Positions 49,052 to 57,446 of a stretch of DNA of 64,000 bases are shown piece after piece. The notes under the pieces were generated by a model that worked only from the letters and a program-made list of their open reading frames with translations, searched no databases and was not told the origin of the DNA. The stretch is from Pseudomonas frederiksbergensis (lineage in GTDB: Bacteria > Pseudomonadota > Gammaproteobacteria > Pseudomonadales > Pseudomonadaceae): contig NZ_JAAUOE010000006.1 of NCBI RefSeq assembly GCF_017114915.1, forward strand, positions 62,001-126,000. The letters run 5' to 3'. The translations under genes were made by a program, and so were the position numbers. Each line of letters begins with the position of its first letter. Within the stretch, counting starts at the first letter, position 1.

Positions 49052-49975
49052 ATGAACCGTAACGATCTACGCCGCGTCGACATGAACCTGCTGGTGATTT
49101 TCGAAGCCCTGATGTTCGAAAAAAACCTGACCCGCGTCGCCGAAAAACTGTTCATGGGCCAACCGGCGGTGAGCGCCGCGCTGGGGCGGCTGCGTGATCT
49201 GTTCGACGATCCGTTGTTGCTGCGCAACGGTCGCGGCATGGAGCCGACGGCGCGTGCGCTGGCGATTCTCAAGGAGCTGCAACCGGCGATGGACACCATC
49301 TCCGGCGCGGTCAGCCGGGCCAAGGAGTTCGACCCGGCCAGCAGTTGCGACGTGTTCCGCATCGGGTTGTCGGACGATGCCGAGTTCGGTCTGTTTCCGC
49401 CGTTGCTGCGCCAGTTGCAGGAAGAGGCGCCGGGGATCGTGGTCGTGGTGCGCCGCGCCAATTACCTGTTGATGCCGGCGTTACTGGCGTCGGGAGAAAT
49501 CTCGGTGGGGGTGAGCTACACCACCGACCTGCCGGCCAATGCCAAGCGCAAGAAGCTGCGCGACATCCCCTGCAAAGTCCTGCGCGGCGATGACCGCCCG
49601 GGGCCGTTGACGCTGGACGAATACTGCGCCCGTCCGCATGCGATGGTGTCGTTCTCCGGTGATCTGAGCGGCAACATCGACCTGGATCTGGCCAAGGTCG
49701 GTCGCACCCGCCGCGTGGTGCTGGGCGTACCGCAATTCAGTGGCTTGCGCGCGCTGCTTGCCGGTACCGAGATGATCGCCACCGTGCCGGATTACGCCGC
49801 GTGCGCGTTGGTTGAGGGGTGTGGGTTGCGCGCCGAAGATCCGCCGTTTCCCATCGACGCCGCGCAACTGTCGATGGCCTGGAGCGGGGTGCACGACAAC
49901 GATCCTGCCGAGAAATGGCTGCGGTCGCGGATCAGTCAATTCATGTCCGAACCCTTGAAAATACCGGCACCGTAG
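49052..49975 (+). CDS. LysR family transcriptional regulator
   Basis: This 307-aa LysR-type regulator has an N-terminal winged helix (VDMNLLVIFEALMFEKNLTRVAEKL, QPAVSAALGRLRDLFDDPLLLRNGRGMEPT) of the NodD/NahR-like branch and a substrate-binding domain from about residue 95. The ATG at 49052 has AAGGGAA upstream. It is divergent from the AraC-type gene, whose upstream region carries a LysR-compatible site. It is the best candidate reader of that site; the ligand is unknown. Confidence 0.92.
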   Translation: MNRNDLRRVDMNLLVIFEALMFEKNLTRVAEKLFMGQPAVSAALGRLRDLFDDPLLLRNGRGMEPTARALAILKELQPAMDTISGAVSRAKEFDPASSCDVFRIGLSDDAEFGLFPPLLRQLQEEAPGIVVVVRRANYLLMPALLASGEISVGVSYTTDLPANAKRKKLRDIPCKVLRGDDRPGPLTLDEYCARPHAMVSFSGDLSGNIDLDLAKVGRTRRVVLGVPQFSGLRALLAGTEMIATVPDYAACALVEGCGLRAEDPPFPIDAAQLSMAWSGVHDNDPAEKWLRSRISQFMSEPLKIPAP

Positions 49976-50040
49976 GCGCTGCCGAAGGCTGTGTTTAATG
50001 GTGTTTAGCGTTACTTCCTGAAAGCTACAGATCCTTGCGT

Positions 50041-50340
50041 CGTTGCCTACGATTGCGCCAGAATCCGCCGGCTTGTGTGCCTTGGGGGCGGGCTCTATCG
50101 TTTGCCGGTCGCTGACGAATCAGCGATCGGATTTAGCGACCCGAACCTTTGTAGGCGCAACAGCGCTCCAAACCCTCTTGCAGATTGTTCATGTCTGCGA
50201 TTGATGTCATGGCGGCTGTGCGCGGGAGACCTTCGGGTCTGCCGGGCGCCTACACTCGGTTCGCTAACCTGCGTGCAGCCGCCACCCTTACCTGTTTAGC
50301 GACAGGTCTTGGTGGCTCCATTTCTTGTAGGAGTTTCACC
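50041..50340 (+). promoter_or_regulatory. structured leader upstream of DUF6124-type gene
   Basis: About 300 nt with several hairpins: TCGCTG/CAGCGA (50109-50126), AGACC-TTCG-GGTCT (about 50228-50241) and CCTGT/ACAGG within 50291-50306, enclosed by CCACC/GGTGG. TTTAGCGAC occurs twice (50132-50140, 50295-50303). From 50191 the frame is open and in phase with the downstream gene for 50 codons. From memory, similar leaders precede related genes in other Pseudomonas; this was not checked. It could be a cis-acting RNA or a leader peptide region. Confidence 0.5.
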
Positions 50341-50721
50341 ATGTTCAAGGTCACACCTAACCCGCCCCAAACCGACGATGTTTCCCCCTACGATCCCCTC
50401 GATCCCAAAAAACTCAACGAAGCCGCCGAACGCGCCCTCGATCACTACCTCAAACCGTCCGACCCCGACGGCGCCAAACAGCCCCCGCGCAAACCGAGCA
50501 CGATTTACACCGTCGCCCCCAACATCGACATCGAAGAGTTACTGGCCAATGCCTGCGAGTCCTTTGCCTCGGCCAAGGTGATCGCCAGTGACTGCGCCGG
50601 GTTTCTGGAAGGGCCGCAGCGCAATACGATCCTGGGCGTCGCGCAGCTCATCATGTTCGGTGAATTGGCGGTGAATCGGGCGCTGGATAGTCTGGAGCTG
50701 AAGGCCGACCCGGCCCTGTAA
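50341..50721 (+). CDS. DUF6124-type small protein
   Basis: This 126-aa soluble protein begins MFKVTPNPP and contains AAERALDHYLKPSDPDG and NIDIEELLANACESFASAKVIASDCAGFLEG, the pattern I associate with the Pseudomonas DUF6124/DUF3077-type family of unknown function. It has no signal peptide or membrane segment. The ATG at 50341 has TAGGAG 8 nt upstream. The in-phase leader frame would add about 50 residues, but the ribosome-binding site argues for 50341. Confidence 0.8.
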   Translation: MFKVTPNPPQTDDVSPYDPLDPKKLNEAAERALDHYLKPSDPDGAKQPPRKPSTIYTVAPNIDIEELLANACESFASAKVIASDCAGFLEGPQRNTILGVAQLIMFGELAVNRALDSLELKADPAL

Positions 50722-50747
50722 CCTGATCTTATACGCTGATCCCTGTC

Positions 50748-50858
50748 GATCGTTCCCACGCGCAGCAAAGGAATGCAGCCCGGGACGCTCTGCGTCCCCT
50801 CCAGAGCCGAACGCGGAGCGTCCGTTGAGGCATTCCCACGCAGAGCGTGGGAACGATC
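50748..50858. repeat. 111-bp multi-hairpin repeat, copy 4
   Basis: Nearly identical to the copy at 23826; same inverted ends GATCGTTCCCACGC/GCGTGGGAACGATC. It lies 26 bp after the DUF6124-type gene. The rest of the gap to 51099 holds degenerate palindromic sequence (for example GTGGC...GCCAC at 50951-50979) and no gene. Confidence 0.88.
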
Positions 50859-51099
50859 AACACTCACGACTGCTGCGCAGCCGAACGCAGCCTCGCAAGC
50901 TCGACAGCTGCTACAGATTGCATTACGGCTTAAGTGAACAGTATTACCCCGTGGCGAGGGGCAAACTCTCTTGCCACAACGGGTCTTACGGGGGGCGTTG
51001 AGCCTAAGCTCTTCGTACCGCAAAGAGAGCACGTACATTCAATTTTTCCCCACCCCTTGGCGGCACTATTCAAGCCAATGATTGAACAGGGGGGCGGCC

Positions 51100-51516
51100 A
51101 TGAATGCTTCGCAACGCAATGAACAGGCGCAAAGCCTCGGTTTGCTGTTTCTGCGGGTCACCGGCAGCGTGTTCCTGCTGTGGGTGCATGGCTTGCCCAA
51201 GCTGCTGGACTTCAATGCGCAGTTGCAACTGATCGAAGACCCGTTCCACCTCGGTGCCCACCTCACGCTGATCCTGGCGATTTTCGCCGAAGTCCTGTGC
51301 CCGCTGTTGATCGTCGCCGGTGTCCTGGCGCGGTTGGCGTGCTTGCCTATTCTGTTTGTGCTGCTGGTGGCGCTGCTGGTGGTTCATCCGCAATGGAGTG
51401 TGGCCGAAGGGCAGTTCGGCTGGCTGTTGTTGATCATCTTCACCTCTGTGTTTATCGCCGGCCCCGGACGGCTGGCGCTCAATGTTCGTTTGCCCGGAGT
51501 GCTCCGTTATGTCTGA
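51100..51516 (+). CDS. DoxX family membrane protein
   Basis: This 138-aa DoxX-type inner-membrane protein has four hydrophobic helices (about 12-32, 54-75, 78-98, 106-126). Members are often linked to quinone or thiosulfate redox partners, but the function here is unknown. The ATG at 51100 (MNASQRNEQA) follows a G-rich site. It overlaps the next gene by 8 bp and is the first gene of a four-gene operon. Confidence 0.85.
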   Translation: MNASQRNEQAQSLGLLFLRVTGSVFLLWVHGLPKLLDFNAQLQLIEDPFHLGAHLTLILAIFAEVLCPLLIVAGVLARLACLPILFVLLVALLVVHPQWSVAEGQFGWLLLIIFTSVFIAGPGRLALNVRLPGVLRYV

Positions 51517-52135
51517 AGCCCAAACTCAAAAAGCGCCGGGGTCCGATGAGATCGTGACGCTGATCGTCAAGCACCGGGTCAAGGCCGGTTTCGAAGCGGC
51601 CTATGAAGCCTGGTTGCGCAACATCGTCAGCGTAGCGGGGCGCATGGAAGGACATCTGGGCGTGGACGTGATCCGTGGCAAGAACGGTGGCCTGGACATG
51701 TTCACCTGCGTGCTGCGCTTTTGCTCCACCGAGGCCATGCAGCGCTGGCTCGATTCGCAGCAACGTCAGGCGTTGATCGATGAAGCCGCGCCGATGCTGG
51801 CCGACGGCGATCAGACCGAGGTCAACCCGGTCAACGAATTCTGGTTCGCGCCGCTGGCCGATGCCGCCTCGCCACCGCCGCGCTGGAAGCAGGCCGTGCT
51901 GTCGTTGCTGGTGATTCTGCCGCACACCTTGCTGGTGCCGCTGCTCTGGGGGCCGCTGCTAAAACTCAACGCTTTTCTCTCCAACTACCTGGTCGCCACG
52001 TTCCTGATCACCGTGACCATCGTGGTGTCGGTGGTGTACGTGTGCATGCCGGCCGCGACTCGCTTGTTTGCGCCGTGGCTGGCGCCCAGTCAGCCACGGG
52101 AACACCTCGAATCCAACGCAAATTCGCCGCGCTGA
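51509..52135 (+). CDS. antibiotic biosynthesis monooxygenase-like protein with membrane tail
   Basis: This 208-aa protein has an N-terminal ABM (dimeric alpha/beta barrel) domain (about 15-115; TLIVKHRVKAGFEAAYEAWL, GVDVIRGK). Two hydrophobic helices follow in the C-terminal part (about 135-155 and 165-190), so the enzyme-like domain is membrane-tethered. The ATG at 51509 has GGAG upstream and overlaps the DoxX gene; the longer frame is not supported. The reaction is unknown. Confidence 0.85.
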   Translation: MSEAQTQKAPGSDEIVTLIVKHRVKAGFEAAYEAWLRNIVSVAGRMEGHLGVDVIRGKNGGLDMFTCVLRFCSTEAMQRWLDSQQRQALIDEAAPMLADGDQTEVNPVNEFWFAPLADAASPPPRWKQAVLSLLVILPHTLLVPLLWGPLLKLNAFLSNYLVATFLITVTIVVSVVYVCMPAATRLFAPWLAPSQPREHLESNANSPR

Positions 52136-52180
52136 GCTGGCGCTTATTTGCTTCATTTCACTGATGACGAAGGAACTGCG

Positions 52181-54019
52181 ATGAACGCCGATCTGATTCT
52201 GTTCAATGGCCAATTTCATACCGTAGACCGCGAAAAACCCCTCGCCAGCGCCGTGGCGATCAGCGATGGCCGCTTCGTCGCGGTCGGCACCGACGCCGAG
52301 GCCATGGCCCTGCGCGGCTCGGGCACCCAGGTGATCGACCTCAAGGGCCGTTGCGTCATCCCTGGCCTCAACGACTCGCACTTGCACCTGATCCGTGGCG
52401 GCTTGAACTACAACCTCGAACTGCGCTGGGAAGGCGTGCCGTCCCTGGCCGATGCGTTGCGCATGCTCAAGGAGCAAGCCGACCGCACGCCGACGCCGCA
52501 GTGGGTGAGGGTGGTCGGTGGCTGGAACGAATTCCAGTTTGCCGAGAAGCGCATGCCGACCCTGGAAGAACTCAACCAGGCGGCGCCCGATACGCCGGTG
52601 TTCGTGCTGCATTTGTACGACCGCGCCTTGCTCAACCGCGCCGCATTGCGGGTTGTCGGTTACACCCGCGACACGCCGAACCCGCCGGGTGGCGAAATCG
52701 TGCGTGATGCCAACGGCAACCCAACCGGCATGTTGGTGGCGCGGCCGAACGCGATGATTTTGTACTCGACCCTCGCCAAGGGGCCGAAGCTGCCGCTGGA
52801 ATATCAGGTCAACTCGACCCGCCAGTTCATGCGCGAACTCAACCGTCTCGGCCTGACCAGCGCCATTGATGCCGGCGGTGGTTTCCAGAATTACCCGGAC
52901 GATTACCAGGTGATCGAGCAGTTGGCGAAAGATGACCAACTGACCGTGCGCATCGCCTACAACCTGTTTACCCAGAAGCCAAAAGAAGAGCTGACCGACT
53001 TCAAGAACTGGACCGGCAGCGTCAAGCTGCATCAGGGCGACGACTTCCTGCGGCACAACGGCGCCGGCGAGATGCTGGTGTTCTCGGCGGCGGACTTCGA
53101 GGACTTCCTCGAACCACGTCCAGACCTGCCGCAGACCATGGAACAGGAGCTGGAGCCGGTGGTGCGCCATCTGGTGGAACAGCGCTGGCCGTTCCGTTTG
53201 CACGCCACTTACAACGAATCGATCAGCCGCATGCTCGACGTGTTCGAGAAGGTCAACCGCGATATTCCGTTCAACGGTTTGCCATGGTTCTTCGACCACG
53301 CCGAAACCATCACCCCGCAGAACATCGAGCGGGTGAGGGCGCTGGGCGGTGGCATTGCGATCCAGGACCGCATGGCGTTCCAGGGTGAATATTTTGTCGA
53401 CCGCTACGGCAAGCAGGCCGCCGAATCTACGCCACCGATCAAGCGCATGCTGGCCGAGGGTGTACCGGTCGGCGCCGGCACCGATGCCACGCGAGTGTCC
53501 AGCTACAATCCATGGACCTCGCTGTACTGGATGGTCAGCGGTCGTACCGTCGGCGGTCTGGCGCTGTACGAGGAAGGCTTGCCGCGCACCACTGCACTGG
53601 AGCTGTTCACCCACGGCAGCGCCTGGTTCTCGTCGGAGCAGGGCAAGAAAGGCCAGATCAAGGTCGGGCAACTGGCGGACCTGGCAGCACTGAGCGCGGA
53701 CTTTTTCAGCGTCGAGGAAGAAGCCATCAAGTGGATCGAGTCGGTACTGACCGTGGTCGGCGGCAAGGTGGTGTACGCCGCCGGCGACTTCGAAAAACTC
53801 GGGCCTGTCAGCCTGCCGGTGCTGCCGGACTGGTCGCCGGTGGCGAAGGTTCCGGGACACTGGCGGCCGAACGCGCCGATGCAGGCGCAGGTTCACCAGT
53901 GCAGCGGCCCGTGCACCGTGCATACCCACAGCCATGAGAAGGCCCGTATGTCGAACGTGCCGGTGAGTGACTTCGCCGGTTTCTGGGGCGCCTTCGGCTG
54001 TTCCTGCTTCGCGTTCTGA
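52181..54019 (+). CDS. amidohydrolase family protein (YtcJ-like)
   Basis: This 612-aa metal-dependent hydrolase is of the amidohydrolase-3/YtcJ group, which includes N-substituted formamide deformylases. Metal ligands are His67 and His69 in DSHLHL, later His residues in FRLHATYN and FFDHAETI, and an Asp in GAGTDAT. The C-terminus carries an unusual Cys/His-rich tail (CSGPCTVHTHSH, then FGCSCFAF). The ATG at 52181 has AAGGA upstream. The substrate is unknown; an amide or formamide is possible given the family. Confidence 0.9.
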   Translation: MNADLILFNGQFHTVDREKPLASAVAISDGRFVAVGTDAEAMALRGSGTQVIDLKGRCVIPGLNDSHLHLIRGGLNYNLELRWEGVPSLADALRMLKEQADRTPTPQWVRVVGGWNEFQFAEKRMPTLEELNQAAPDTPVFVLHLYDRALLNRAALRVVGYTRDTPNPPGGEIVRDANGNPTGMLVARPNAMILYSTLAKGPKLPLEYQVNSTRQFMRELNRLGLTSAIDAGGGFQNYPDDYQVIEQLAKDDQLTVRIAYNLFTQKPKEELTDFKNWTGSVKLHQGDDFLRHNGAGEMLVFSAADFEDFLEPRPDLPQTMEQELEPVVRHLVEQRWPFRLHATYNESISRMLDVFEKVNRDIPFNGLPWFFDHAETITPQNIERVRALGGGIAIQDRMAFQGEYFVDRYGKQAAESTPPIKRMLAEGVPVGAGTDATRVSSYNPWTSLYWMVSGRTVGGLALYEEGLPRTTALELFTHGSAWFSSEQGKKGQIKVGQLADLAALSADFFSVEEEAIKWIESVLTVVGGKVVYAAGDFEKLGPVSLPVLPDWSPVAKVPGHWRPNAPMQAQVHQCSGPCTVHTHSHEKARMSNVPVSDFAGFWGAFGCSCFAF

Positions 54020-54084
54020 GTCTTGCAACAAAGCGTCGGCCATTGTGGTCGACGCTTCACTCATCACCCTCCGAGGAGTTTCAC

Positions 54085-54711
54085 ATGAGCAACGTACCTT
54101 ACAAACGTCTGAACAAAGATGACGCCGTTGTGCTGCTGGTCGATCACCAGACTGGCCTGATCTCGCTGGTGCAGGATTTTTCGCCCAACGAATTCAAGAA
54201 CAACGTGCTGGCCCTGGGTGATATCGCCAAGTTCTTCAATCTGCCGACCATCCTCACCACCAGTTTCGACAGCGGCCCGAACGGCCCGATCGTGCCAGAG
54301 CTCAAAGAACAGTTCCCGGATGCGCCGTTCATTGCCCGTCCAGGCCAGATCAATGCCTGGGACAACGAAGACTTCGTCAAGGCAATCAAGGCGACCGGCC
54401 GCAAGCAACTGATCATCGCCGGCGTGGTGACTGACGTCTGCGTGGCGTTCCCGACCCTGTCGGCCATTGCCGAAGGTTATGAAGTGTTCGTGGTAACCGA
54501 TTCTTCCGGCACCTTCAACGAAACCGTGCAGCAAGCAGCGTGGGCGCGGATGTCGGCGGCGGGTGCACACCTGATGAACTGGTTCGCCGTGGCGTGCGAG
54601 CTGCAGGGCGACTGGCGCAACGATATGGAAGGCCTGGCCAACCTGCTGTCCCAGCGTCTGCCGAACTACCGCAACCTGATCAACAGCTACACCAAGTTCA
54701 CTGCCAAGTAA
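54085..54711 (+). CDS. ycaC: isochorismatase-like cysteine hydrolase (YcaC type)
   Basis: This 208-aa cysteine hydrolase is of the YcaC subgroup: Asp20 in LLVDHQTG, catalytic Cys119 in GVVTDVCVAF, and the family-typical INAWDNEDFVKAIKATG and VACELQGDWRND. E. coli YcaC has no settled substrate. GAGGAG precedes the ATG at 54085. It is the last gene of the DoxX-ABM-amidohydrolase operon, ending at a strong terminator, so it may process the amidohydrolase product. Confidence 0.92.
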   Translation: MSNVPYKRLNKDDAVVLLVDHQTGLISLVQDFSPNEFKNNVLALGDIAKFFNLPTILTTSFDSGPNGPIVPELKEQFPDAPFIARPGQINAWDNEDFVKAIKATGRKQLIIAGVVTDVCVAFPTLSAIAEGYEVFVVTDSSGTFNETVQQAAWARMSAAGAHLMNWFAVACELQGDWRNDMEGLANLLSQRLPNYRNLINSYTKFTAK

Positions 54712-54721
54712 GGTGCTGAAG

Positions 54722-54753
54722 AAAAAATGCCCGCGATGTGCGGGCATTTTTTT
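54722..54753 (+). terminator. Rho-independent terminator of the DoxX-ycaC operon
   Basis: An 11-bp stem AAAATGCCCGC/GCGGGCATTTT with a 5-nt loop and a T7 tail. The flanking A run allows it to work for the converging MscS-type gene too. Confidence 0.92.
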
Positions 54754-54776
54754 GTGCTGATCGAATGTCCGATACA

Positions 54777-56204
54777 TCAGCGCTTCTGCAACCATCCCAA
54801 AAAACCACCTTTGCGGATCGGTGCCGGTTTGGCCATCAACGCCAGCCGGCTGTTCTGCTGCCGCACCGCCTGCAACTTGTTCAACGCCTGGCCCACTTCG
54901 CTGCGCTGTTCCATGCACTGGCGGGTCAGGTTCTTGTCGAGACGGTAGATGATCGAAGACGTCAGCGCGGTGAACGTCGCCTGCGACGGCGTATCGGCCA
55001 GGATGCTCTGTTCCCCCATGACTTCGCTCGGCCCCATGCGACCGGCCTCGGTGAAGCCATCGCCGTCCGGCACGCTGGCGCTGACGACGCCGGTGGCGAT
55101 CACGAACAGGCTGTCCGGCACTTCATCCAGATCCAGCACCACCTGGCCTGCGGCGTATTGTTGCGCGACCATCGATTCGGCGAGGCGATCACGTTCCTCA
55201 TGGCTCAGCGAGCGGAATATCTTCACTTCATCGAGCAGCGCGCGGGCGCGGGTCGAGGGTTCGATCACGCCGTCGGGGTGTCGTGAGATGCCGGCCGCTT
55301 CCAGATGGCGATGGGCGAGGTCGAACAGTTGATTGCGCACGTCGCTTTTCTTGCTCAGCTCGGCGATGAAACCGCTGGCCACGTATTCGGACATCTCTTC
55401 GCCGGCCTCTTTCAACACCGCTTTGGGTGCCGGGTTCAGCAACAGGTTGCTGCTGCCTTGCAGTGTGCGGTCGAGGGCGTCGAGCACCCGGCGTGGGCGG
55501 ATGTGGTTCGCCACCTTGATGCTGATCGATACCCCGTGCAGGTTGTTCGGGCGGCTGAGGTTGACGATCTTGGCCTTGGCCGCCACCGAGTTCGGCACCA
55601 CGGCCATCGTGCCGGCGCTGCTCAACAGGTGCGTGGCGCGCCAGTTGATGTCCAGCACTTTGCCTTCGACGCCGTCGATCACCACAAAGTCGTCCACCTG
55701 ATAGGGCTTGGTGGTGTTGAGCACGATGCCGGAGAACACATCGGCCAACGTACTCTGCAGCGCCAGACCGACCACGATGGCGAACACGCCGGAAGTCGCG
55801 AGCAGACCTTTGACCGGCAGATCCAGTACATAACCGGCGGCCGCGACGATGGAGGCCAGAAACACCAGCGCACCGATAACGTCCTGCAACAAACGGCCGC
55901 TGTGACCTATGCGGCGCATCAGCACCAGACCGAACACTTCCGTGAGCACCCGTGCGGCATACAGCCACCAGAGAATCCCCAGCGCCGTCGCACCCAGTTG
56001 CGCCACCGGGTCATCGGCAAACAACGGCGTCTGCAACGGGCTGACGCCGGCGTTGATGACCAGTGCACTGAACGCCAGAAACAGCACCAGCCGCACACCG
56101 ACCTTTGGCGCGCGATGCTTGAACGGGACGAGGTGCCAGAGCAGCGCGTCGAGCACCAGCAGCAGGGCGCTCCAAGGCAACAGGTGGGCAGAGAAAAGAC
56201 TCAT
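54777..56204 (-). CDS. MscS-family mechanosensitive channel with C-terminal cyclic-nucleotide-type domain
   Basis: This 475-aa protein has about four to five membrane helices (residues 5-28, 38-55, 70-95, 108-130, 135-160), the last being the MscS pore-like helix (LLATSGVFAIVVGLALQSTLADVFSG). A beta domain follows (KPYQVDDFVVIDGVEGKV), then a cNMP-binding-type domain at about 335-450. The phosphate-binding cassette reads GEQSILADTPSQATF and lacks the usual Arg (normally PRAAT). The ATG at 56204 has GGAG upstream. It probably combines osmotic gating with an altered ligand sensor. Confidence 0.9.
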   Translation of the reverse strand: MSLFSAHLLPWSALLLVLDALLWHLVPFKHRAPKVGVRLVLFLAFSALVINAGVSPLQTPLFADDPVAQLGATALGILWWLYAARVLTEVFGLVLMRRIGHSGRLLQDVIGALVFLASIVAAAGYVLDLPVKGLLATSGVFAIVVGLALQSTLADVFSGIVLNTTKPYQVDDFVVIDGVEGKVLDINWRATHLLSSAGTMAVVPNSVAAKAKIVNLSRPNNLHGVSISIKVANHIRPRRVLDALDRTLQGSSNLLLNPAPKAVLKEAGEEMSEYVASGFIAELSKKSDVRNQLFDLAHRHLEAAGISRHPDGVIEPSTRARALLDEVKIFRSLSHEERDRLAESMVAQQYAAGQVVLDLDEVPDSLFVIATGVVSASVPDGDGFTEAGRMGPSEVMGEQSILADTPSQATFTALTSSIIYRLDKNLTRQCMEQRSEVGQALNKLQAVRQQNSRLALMAKPAPIRKGGFLGWLQKR

Positions 56205-56225
56205 GGATTGCACTCCAGCGGGCAC

Positions 56226-56258
56226 AAAAAAACTCGCCACACCCTGGGGTGTGGCGAG
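56226..56258 (-). terminator. Rho-independent terminator of the esterase gene
   Basis: An 11-bp stem CTCGCCACACC/GGTGTGGCGAG with a 4-nt loop and a T7 tail on the minus strand, 10 bp after the esterase stop. It separates it from the MscS-type gene. Confidence 0.92.
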
Positions 56259-56267
56259 AGATTGGAC

Positions 56268-57284
56268 TCAGTTCAGATGCGTCTTGAGCTCGGCCGCGGC
56301 CTGACGTACCGCCGCTTTGACTTCCGGAATCTGATTCAGCGGATTGAGCAGGCCAAAGTCATGAATCATCCCGTTGTAGCGCACCGAGGTCACCGGCACA
56401 CCGGCCGCATCGAGGTGGCGGGCGTAGCCTTCGCCCTCGTCACGCAGCACGTCGAATTCGGCGGTCTGCACCAGTGCGGCGGGCAGGCCCTTGAGCTGTT
56501 CGGCGCTGGCATTGAGCGGCGAGGCATGGATCTGCGCACGCTCGGCCGGGTGGGTGGTGTAGTTGTCCCAGAACCACTGCATCATCCCTTTGGTGAGGAA
56601 GTGCCCCTCGGCAAATTGCGGGTACGAGCCGTTGTCGAACTGTGCGTTGGTCACCGGCCACATCAACAGCTGGAAGCGCAGGGCAGGGGTTTTCTGCTCC
56701 TTGGCCATCAGCGCCACGACCGCCGCCATGTTGCCGCCGACGCTGTTACCGGCCACCGCCAGTCGCTTGCCATCGACACCGATCTCTTTGCCGTGCTCGG
56801 CCACCCATTTCGTTGCGGTGTAGGCCTGGTTGATGGCGGTCGGGTATTGCGCTTCCGGCGACGGCGTGTAGTCGACGTATACCGCGACGGCGCCGGAGCC
56901 CACTACCAGGTCACGGATCAAGCGCTGGTGAGTCGGGAAGTCGCCCAATACCCAGCCGCCGCCGTGGAAGAACATGAACACCGGCAACTCGCCCTTGACC
57001 TTGGCCGGACGCACCACTTTCAAGTTGATGGTCTGGCCGTCGACCTTGATCGCCTTGTCGCTGATTTCAACACCCGACAGATCAACCTTCACCGAAGCCT
57101 GGGCACCGGTCAGCACCGCGCGGGCGTCTTTCGGGCTCAATTGCTCAAGCGGCTTGCCACCACCGGCGGCGAGGGCTTCGAGGAAGGCCTGGGTGTTGTG
57201 TTCGACACCGGGGCTGCCGGCGGCGAATGCGTTGCCGATGGACAGGGCGAGGAGGGAAGCGACGAGGGTTTTCTTGATGTTCAT
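56268..57284 (-). CDS. secreted alpha/beta hydrolase (HSL/lipase-esterase family)
   Basis: This 338-aa esterase has a signal peptide (MNIKKTLVASLLALSIG, cleavage after AFA). The hormone-sensitive-lipase motif is FFHGGGWVLG, the nucleophile elbow is GNSVGGN, the acid residue lies near QTAEFDVLRDEGE and the catalytic His in MIHDFGLL. A periplasmic or extracellular location is likely. The ATG at 57284 has AAGGA upstream; an in-frame start six codons earlier is weaker. It is divergent from a LysR gene that may control it. Confidence 0.92.
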   Translation of the reverse strand: MNIKKTLVASLLALSIGNAFAAGSPGVEHNTQAFLEALAAGGGKPLEQLSPKDARAVLTGAQASVKVDLSGVEISDKAIKVDGQTINLKVVRPAKVKGELPVFMFFHGGGWVLGDFPTHQRLIRDLVVGSGAVAVYVDYTPSPEAQYPTAINQAYTATKWVAEHGKEIGVDGKRLAVAGNSVGGNMAAVVALMAKEQKTPALRFQLLMWPVTNAQFDNGSYPQFAEGHFLTKGMMQWFWDNYTTHPAERAQIHASPLNASAEQLKGLPAALVQTAEFDVLRDEGEGYARHLDAAGVPVTSVRYNGMIHDFGLLNPLNQIPEVKAAVRQAAAELKTHLN

Positions 57285-57446
57285 GTGCAAATCCTTTTTC
57301 AATCGTTTGAGTTTTTGTATGCCTTGGGATCGGGCTGCTGTGGCGCTGGGGTTCAGGCCTCAGCAACACCGTGAGCACAGATTAATGAGGTGCCGGAAAG
57401 TGAAAAAGCGGCTATAAAGCGAATAACTGTCAACCAGAGAGCGACA

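Noticed and set aside
51959-54067. 702-codon minus strand frame
   Set aside because: Antisense to the ABM-like and amidohydrolase genes.
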